From NCBI GenBank assembly GCA_026396975.1, contig JAPLVT010000021.1:1-8749 (forward strand): a DNA stretch of 8,749 bases, written 5' to 3'. The stretch is from Candidatus Iainarchaeum sp. (GTDB lineage Archaea; Iainarchaeota; Iainarchaeia; Iainarchaeales; GCA-2688035). Position numbers and translations under genes: made by a program. The notes under the pieces are model-generated. The model saw only the letters and a program-made list of their open reading frames with translations, was not told where the DNA came from and ran no database searches. Shown here piece by piece: positions 4,896 through 8,749 of this stretch; position 1 is the first letter of the stretch; each line of letters opens with the position of its first letter.

Positions 4896-6452
4896 ATGTA
4901 CTCCCAACAGTACTGGCTGACTGCCGCGCAATATTTAGAGGAAAAAAGGGCGGCCATCGTTAGTTTCTCTCAACTTAACATTAAGAGAACTTTGCGGGCA
5001 CCTTTTTTCCCTTATTTTTTTGTCGATAAAAAAGCCGTCGACGGGCAACTGCTTGGCGAGGTCCTTTCATCTTATGACAAGCAGAAGTTCAAGGTAGTAG
5101 AGGAAGAGCATGCTTTCAAAGTTAGCGCCTCGACTTTCAAAGACCTCAATTGCCTCGCAAACCTGCTGTTTACTTCGATAAACTTTATCCCTGTTGTTCT
5201 GCAGCCGGAAAGGCAGTTTTTGCTGCAGCAGGGCTGGAGCTATTTCGACTGCTTCCAATTCAATGAGGATGGGCTGCCGCAAAAGCTTTCCCCGCAGGAA
5301 ATGCCGAAAGTTCAGCTGCCTTTTTTCAGCGAGCCGCTGAATGAAACAGTGCGGCAGCTTGCGGAATCCGATGCGCAGCAGGCCGAAAGGATTTCCGAGA
5401 CAGTTGCGCTTAGCAACGCGCTTGCAATGCCGTTTGATTCCCTGCCACCCACAAGGGGGCTGCAGGCCGAAGCGCTTTTCGAAAACATGTTCTGTTCCCT
5501 CGGTTTCAACAGGCAGAAAAAAAGCGAAAAAGAAGCGCCGGCAAAAAACGCCGGCGTTCTGCCTGCTGAAAACCTGATAGAACTAGACCTCAGTGCGGTA
5601 TGGCCGACACTGCTGACAAAACCGCTTTTCAACATCGGCTTTGACAGCATTGACTGCGATTGCTGCAAGCCCGACGGCATTGGCGCGGGCAATATTCTCC
5701 CAAACAGCACGGCGCTAGTGCGGATAGAGCGCGAGGCATTCTATTTCCAGTCGCTTTCAGGCGCGTTCGCGGAAGAGTTCCACAAGAACAACCCCGCGAC
5801 AAGGGAGAACAGGCTGAGGAGGATGCATGATTTCTGCCTTGCGGGCCTGCCGGTCGGGCCGTTCTACAGGAACCATGAAATTGAGGTGCCATTGATGGAC
5901 GCAGTGCAGCTGGAGAGGGGCGGCCATGCAAGAATTGTTTCGCTGCGCGAAACCCACTGGTTCTGCAGGCGCAGGGAAAGCGCCCTAAGCAGGCAGATTT
6001 TCGCGCTTCATTCAAAAGTCGATTCCGCTGAAAAAAGCCTTGAGGAATTGCGCCGCGCCTCTTTAATCGAGCACGGCGTACTCGGCCCATCGCTTGTGAG
6101 CGGCATGCCGGATTATCTTTTCCAGCAGAGCCTGCTTGGGGTGTACAGCGGCCTTCTTTCGATGGTAGTGCCTCACCTGCTTTCCGCGGGCAGCGCTTTC
6201 TACCGCAAGCAGCTTGCGGACAGCGTTGCGGCAGTGCAGGCAAATGTCCTGAACTCGCTGCAGTCTCTTGCGGAGAAAAGCAACAGCCGGGTTTTGCATG
6301 GCTGGCAGGGAGTTTTCGTGAGGACAGACAAGCCGTTAACGCTAATTGGCGAGTTCAGCAATGCGCTGAAAGCACCCGCTGTTATCCAAGCCAAGATAAA
6401 GCGGCACGGGCAATGGCAGGCAAGATTTTTAAATATTGCCTCCCAGTCTTAG
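4896..6452 (+). CDS. Inactivated family B DNA polymerase-like protein (no exonuclease domain, no catalytic motif C)
   Basis: I read this 518-residue protein as a degenerate archaeal PolB, by eye. The N-terminal domain fits: RAPFFPYFFV (34-43) resembles PolB 'PYFYV', and ERQFLLQQGWSYFD (105-118) resembles 'RFLIEKGL.YFD'. The exonuclease domain, usually well over 100 residues, is replaced by about 45. ISETVALSNALAMPF (166-180) and RGLQAEALF (187-195) match the region entering the palm. LIELDLSAVWPTLL (227-240) corresponds to motif A DFxSLYPSI and keeps D231. HWFCRRR (354-360) matches the 'FC...G' segment. QQSLLGVYSG (410-419) lies at motif B but lacks the Lys and NSxYG pattern. RVLHGWQGVFV (465-475) sits where motif C 'YGDTDS' should be, so both Asp are lost. 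The thumb is absent. Polymerase and exonuclease activity are not expected. Inactivated archaeal PolB homologues (PolB2-type) are known; DNA binding or scaffolding is the likely role. Confidence 0.72.
   Translation: MYSQQYWLTAAQYLEEKRAAIVSFSQLNIKRTLRAPFFPYFFVDKKAVDGQLLGEVLSSYDKQKFKVVEEEHAFKVSASTFKDLNCLANLLFTSINFIPVVLQPERQFLLQQGWSYFDCFQFNEDGLPQKLSPQEMPKVQLPFFSEPLNETVRQLAESDAQQAERISETVALSNALAMPFDSLPPTRGLQAEALFENMFCSLGFNRQKKSEKEAPAKNAGVLPAENLIELDLSAVWPTLLTKPLFNIGFDSIDCDCCKPDGIGAGNILPNSTALVRIEREAFYFQSLSGAFAEEFHKNNPATRENRLRRMHDFCLAGLPVGPFYRNHEIEVPLMDAVQLERGGHARIVSLRETHWFCRRRESALSRQIFALHSKVDSAEKSLEELRRASLIEHGVLGPSLVSGMPDYLFQQSLLGVYSGLLSMVVPHLLSAGSAFYRKQLADSVAAVQANVLNSLQSLAEKSNSRVLHGWQGVFVRTDKPLTLIGEFSNALKAPAVIQAKIKRHGQWQARFLNIASQS
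5536..5556 (+). other. GC-rich hairpin inside the PolB-like gene
   Basis: CGCCGGC (5536-5542) and GCCGGCG (5550-5556) form a 7-bp all-GC stem around an A-rich 7-nt loop. It lies in the part encoding a Lys/Ala linker (residues about 208-222) just before motif A. It may simply reflect codon choice. Confidence 0.4.
6425..6434 (+). promoter_or_regulatory. Candidate TATA box for rpoK-rps17e, inside the end of the PolB-like gene
   Basis: The run around 6425-6434 (TTTTTAAATA within it) is a good archaeal TATA match. Transcription would start near 6456 and give an about 30-nt leader with no evident Shine-Dalgarno sequence before ATG 6486. A weaker alternative, ATTAACTTA at 6457-6465, would give a leaderless start. 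Read-through from the gene upstream is also possible. Confidence 0.4.
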
Positions 6453-6485
6453 TAGTATTAACTTAACCTATTTTTCCGATCTTTT

Positions 6486-6686
6486 ATGGGGATTACGAGG
6501 TTTGAAAGGGCGCGGTTGATCAGCGCAAGGGCGCTTCAGCTGTCGCTTGGCGCTCCGCCGCTGATTAAGGCGGAAGCCTCGGCAACGCCCTATTCGGTTG
6601 CGAAGAGCGAACTGCTGGGCAAGGTATTGCCGCTGACAGTGCTCAGGCGCTATCCGAACGGAAACATAGAGAGGGTCCCTTTTTAG
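6486..6686 (+). CDS. rpoK: DNA-directed RNA polymerase subunit K (Rpb6/omega homologue)
   Basis: This 66-residue protein matches archaeal RpoK along its length. TRFERARLISARALQLS (4-20) and LGAPPLI (21-27) form the universal Rpb6/omega core helices, and ELLGKVLPLTVLRRYPNG (42-59) is the conserved C-terminal segment. RpoK clamps the largest subunit of RNA polymerase and helps its assembly. The short N-terminus and small size are normal in archaea, which lack the acidic eukaryotic extension. The gene begins 33 nt after the PolB-like stop and ends 8 nt before rps17e, with which it probably shares a transcript. The start ATG is preceded by a pyrimidine-rich stretch rather than a ribosome binding site. 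Confidence 0.94.
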   Translation: MGITRFERARLISARALQLSLGAPPLIKAEASATPYSVAKSELLGKVLPLTVLRRYPNGNIERVPF

Positions 6687-6689
6687 GTG
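6686..6689 (+). promoter_or_regulatory. Ribosome binding site GGTG for rps17e
   Basis: GGTG overlaps the last base of the rpoK stop codon and lies 5 nt before ATG 6695. It matches the core of the archaeal Shine-Dalgarno sequence (GGAGGTGAT), consistent with coupled translation of an internal operon gene. Confidence 0.55.
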
Positions 6690-6694
6690 TTCCG

Positions 6695-6970
6695 ATGGGA
6701 AAGGCTGTTCCAAAGTCAATAAAGATGCGCGCCGAAGTGTTATTGCTGCGTTTTCCCGACAAATTCAGCGGGGATTTCGAAAAGAACAAGGAAATAGTAA
6801 ACCAGCTTGACCTGCCTTTCAGCAAGTTCGACAGGAACATGGTAGCGGGCTTTATAACAAGGACAATGAACAAAAAGAAAGAGGCCGCAGCCAAGCCTGT
6901 TGTGCAGGAAGCGCAGGAAGCAGCCCCGCAGGTTGCGGGGGAAGCGCCCCATCTATCCGAGGGCGGCTGA
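6695..6970 (+). CDS. rps17e: Small-subunit ribosomal protein eS17 (S17e) with an Ala/Glu-rich tail
   Basis: Residues 1-60 of this 91-residue protein follow the eS17 pattern: a basic N-terminus with SIKMRAEVLL, then PDKFSGDFEKNKEIV (21-35, compare the family 'yPDKFt.DFe.NK'), and finally the RNMVAGFITR segment (47-56, compare 'RN.iAGYiTR'). It is a component of the 30S subunit found in archaea and eukaryotes but not bacteria. Archaeal eS17 is usually about 60-70 residues. Here an extra tail of some 30 residues (61-91), rich in Ala, Glu, Pro and Val, follows the core and is probably disordered. The gene is 8 nt after rpoK in the same direction and faces rad50 tail to tail. Confidence 0.92.
   Translation: MGKAVPKSIKMRAEVLLLRFPDKFSGDFEKNKEIVNQLDLPFSKFDRNMVAGFITRTMNKKKEAAAKPVVQEAQEAAPQVAGEAPHLSEGG
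6924..6940 (+). other. Hairpin in the rps17e tail-coding region
   Basis: CCCCGCA and TGCGGGG form a perfect 7-bp stem with a GGT loop, 30 nt before the stop codon and 38 nt before a T8 run. It could add to termination or mRNA 3'-end stability, or simply be a by-product of Ala/Pro codons. Confidence 0.35.
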
Positions 6971-6978
6971 GCAGGCAA

Positions 6979-6986
6979 TTTTTTTT
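6979..6986 (+). terminator. Oligo-T terminator after rps17e
   Basis: Eight consecutive T begin 8 nt after the rps17e stop codon, a typical archaeal termination signal for the rpoK-rps17e transcript. Confidence 0.55.
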
Positions 6987-7012
6987 CCAGCGCAGTTTCT
7001 GGTTCTAACCCT

Positions 7013-7038
7013 GCTTTTGTTCCGCAAAAGCTGTTTTT
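7013..7038 (+). terminator. Stem-loop plus T run between convergent rps17e and rad50
   Basis: GCTTTTG (7013-7019) pairs perfectly with CAAAAGC (7025-7031) around a TTCCG loop, followed by TGTTTTT. On the plus strand this resembles an intrinsic terminator and may back up the T8 run at 6979. On the minus strand the stem lies 36 nt past the rad50 stop and has no T tract after it. Confidence 0.4.
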
Positions 7039-7066
7039 AATTGGCGCGCCCCTCAATTCGCGCTTT

Positions 7067-8749
7067 TTATGCCTCTAACGGCAGCTGCACAGGCCTTGTC
7101 GCAGCATCGTTGTTTTTGTCCCTTTCCAGGGCGTACAGCGAGGCAGTGGCTGCTTTTTTCATCTGCTCGTCGTGGGTTATTACAAAAATCTGCTCAACCA
7201 TTCCGGGCAGGCTGTTCTGCATCATTCCGCTCAGCGCTGCAACAGCCCGGCCGTCAAGGTTGTGGGTCGGCTCGTCAAGGATCAGCCAGCTGAGGTTCTG
7301 CGTTAGCACAAGCGAGAACGCTATCCTGATGCAAATCGCCGCGGCGCTTCTCTCGCCACCGCTCAGTATGCCCTCCACTCTCACCCATTTGCCGTTTCTT
7401 GTTTTTGCCTTCAGCTCGTAGCTTCCCTCTTCCACATCCATTTTCGCGCTCACAAAATCTTCATATGGATAGAGCATCCGCCATGCGCTGTCCATCGCCC
7501 TGTTTATGGTTTCAACCAGCATCTGCCGCAGCTGGCTTTGCGCGGATAGCAGGCTGTTGATGAACAGGCTCATTTTCTCTGCGTTTTGCTCTATCCGCTT
7601 TATTTTCTCCTCAAGCAGCCGCAATTGTTCCCTTGCTTTTTCCATCTGCTGCAGCCGCTCCCTAAGCCCTGCGGCAACCTCCTCATTCGCTGAGATGTTT
7701 CTGCGCATGATTTCAATGCCGGCTTTTTCCTCCGCAAGCGCGTTTCTTTTTGCCCTGAGGTGCTTTTCGTCGAAGCCGCTTTTTTCAATCTCCTTCCCGA
7801 GCTTGCAGTTCTCCTCTTCGAGCTGCTTCAACTGCTTTTCCTTTTCCGCAAGAGCCTCAAGCTTTTTGCCGATGTGCAGCAGCTCTATTTCGCGCTCCCT
7901 GCACTGTTCCTTTTCTTCCCTCGCCTTCCTGATCGCGGCTTCCGCCTGCTGCACTTTCTTCCGCGCTTCCCCCGCGCTCTTTTCAAGCACCTCGTTTTCC
8001 GCGCTGGTTTTTTTCTGCTCCGCGCTGTTCTCCCGCACAAGCTCTTCTTTCGTGCGCTCCTCAAGCTTCCTTTTGCAGACAGGGCAGGCCGCCTTAAGCC
8101 CCTTCAACTGCAGCAGGTGCTGCTGCAGTTCGCGCATCTTTCTCTCGTTGACAGCTGCGGATTTCTCGCTATCGCCGGCCGCCTTCCGCGCGCAATCGAG
8201 CTTTTCCTCAAGTTCGCGCAGCTCTTTTTCTTTCGCCTGCAGTTCCTCCGCAACGCGCTTTTTTTCTTTCAGCAGTTCTGCGGGCGACCTGCCTTTCGCT
8301 TCCTTGGTTGTTTCCCGCACTGCTTCCCGCAGTTCCTCAATCCTGCCGGTTGTTTTTGCCTGCAAATCCCGCAAAAGATTGAATTCCTCCTCTTTTTTCT
8401 CAATTGCCGCAACCTCTTCCTGCAACAGCCGCAATTCTTTCTCTTTCTCAGGGATTTTTTTGTGCCACTCGGCGTTCTCTTTTTCCTTATCCTCAATCCT
8501 TTTCTGCAATGATTCCTCTTCACCCGGCTTCAGCGCTGCGCGCTGCTTCGCAAGGAAGCCGGCCCTGTATTTTGCCGTGTCCTTGAGCTTGTTAGCAACA
8601 TAGACGGCGTTCGCCCTGACTGTCTCATAGCGCTTTAGGTCAAGCAGCTCGTCAAAGCGCTGGCCCCTATCCCTCGGACTAAGCCGCAGGAAAAAGTCTA
8701 TTTCATTCTGCTCGCTGTAAACAGCCCTGCTGAACAAATTGTAGTTTAT
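7067..8749 (-). CDS. rad50: Rad50 repair ATPase, C-terminal part (N-terminus beyond the window)
   Basis: The frame is open to the right edge, giving 560 visible residues (numbered from the edge). It starts near the Q-loop, YSEQNEID (11-18), so the Walker A lobe of roughly 130-150 residues is outside. A long Glu/Lys/Arg/Leu coiled coil runs from about 45 to 400, interrupted by the zinc hook CPVC (222-225), which dimerises Rad50 through Zn2+. The C-terminal ATPase lobe has the ABC signature LSGGE (462-466), Walker B LILDEP (489-494), the D-loop NLD and the H-loop THD (525-527). With Mre11, Rad50 tethers and processes double-strand breaks, the step that feeds HerA-NurA. The coiled-coil arms are about 170-180 residues each, on the short side for the family. 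An apparent TTG start at 8737 is only an in-frame codon. mre11 may lie just beyond the edge. Confidence 0.96.
   Translation of the reverse strand: MNYNLFSRAVYSEQNEIDFFLRLSPRDRGQRFDELLDLKRYETVRANAVYVANKLKDTAKYRAGFLAKQRAALKPGEEESLQKRIEDKEKENAEWHKKIPEKEKELRLLQEEVAAIEKKEEEFNLLRDLQAKTTGRIEELREAVRETTKEAKGRSPAELLKEKKRVAEELQAKEKELRELEEKLDCARKAAGDSEKSAAVNERKMRELQQHLLQLKGLKAACPVCKRKLEERTKEELVRENSAEQKKTSAENEVLEKSAGEARKKVQQAEAAIRKAREEKEQCREREIELLHIGKKLEALAEKEKQLKQLEEENCKLGKEIEKSGFDEKHLRAKRNALAEEKAGIEIMRRNISANEEVAAGLRERLQQMEKAREQLRLLEEKIKRIEQNAEKMSLFINSLLSAQSQLRQMLVETINRAMDSAWRMLYPYEDFVSAKMDVEEGSYELKAKTRNGKWVRVEGILSGGERSAAAICIRIAFSLVLTQNLSWLILDEPTHNLDGRAVAALSGMMQNSLPGMVEQIFVITHDEQMKKAATASLYALERDKNNDAATRPVQLPLEA
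8106..8130. repeat. Near-perfect palindrome beside the Rad50 zinc-hook codons
   Basis: An 11-nt arm (AACTGCAGCAG) is followed by a GTG spacer and its exact reverse complement. It lies about 20 nt on the coding-upstream side of the CPVC codons and encodes LQQHLLQL. Repeated Gln/Leu codons (CAG/CTG) readily generate such symmetry, so function is doubtful. Confidence 0.6.

Noticed and set aside
5629..6243. 204-codon antisense frame over the PolB-like gene
   Set aside because: Arg/Cys/Pro-rich, low-information translation; a shadow of the sense codons.
7070..7090. Clamp-binding-like motif QLPLEA at the Rad50 C-terminus
   Set aside because: It resembles the bacterial beta-clamp motif only loosely. 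Archaea use PCNA with a different PIP-box that ends in aromatic residues, which are absent here.
7506..8603. 365-codon open frame antisense to rad50
   Set aside because: The translation is mostly Ser/Phe/Cys repeats, the mirror of a Lys/Glu-rich coiled coil. Rad50 motifs on the other strand settle it.
8735..8737. TTG as a true rad50 start
   Set aside because: The frame continues to the window edge, and the Rad50 Q-loop would be only a few residues from the N-terminus, so Walker A would be missing. The gene is cut by the window.
1..8749. tRNA genes, rRNA, CRISPR arrays, insertion sequences
   Set aside because: The gaps (1-71, 4774-4895, 6453-6485, 6971-7066) are too short or lack tRNA-like arms; no regularly spaced repeats or transposase reading frames were seen.

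Overview
The window is archaeal chromosomal DNA. It carries the archaeal repair proteins NurA, HerA and Rad50, an archaeal RNA polymerase subunit (RpoK), the archaeal/eukaryotic-type ribosomal protein eS17, and AT-rich TATA-like boxes about 25-30 nt upstream of genes with little or no leader. Compact spacing, small proteins and a degenerate family B DNA polymerase would suit a DPANN-type lineage (Diapherotrites/Micrarchaeota-like). That placement is an inference; no taxonomic marker here is decisive.

Layout, left to right. (1) 72-4773, plus strand: a probable operon of nurA, a small zinc-ribbon protein, a divergent SAM-methyltransferase-like protein, and herA. herA is interrupted in its Walker B region by an in-frame 339-residue intein with a LAGLIDADG homing endonuclease. 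(2) 4774-4895: an intergenic stretch with an oligo-T terminator, a C10 tract, two copies of a short GCGGAAGCCC repeat and a promoter. (3) 4896-6452, plus strand: a 518-residue protein that I read as a catalytically dead, exonuclease-less and thumb-less B-family DNA polymerase. (4) 6486-6970, plus strand: rpoK and rps17e. (5) 7067 to the right edge, minus strand: the C-terminal part of rad50, converging on rps17e; its N-terminus lies outside the window.

How they fit together. In archaea, HerA (hexameric DNA translocase) and NurA (5'-3' nuclease) act with Mre11-Rad50 to resect double-strand breaks. The usual single cluster is here split into a nurA...herA operon and a convergent rad50 about 2.3 kb from the end of herA. 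The two proteins between nurA and herA and the polymerase-like protein after herA may be accessory to repair or replication, but only position suggests this.

The two observations most worth attention are the intein in the HerA ATPase centre, which lacks the usual histidines near its C-terminal splice junction, and the inactivated PolB-like protein. A 16-nt sequence shared exactly by the upstream regions of nurA and the PolB-like gene may point to co-regulation or to a dispersed repeat.
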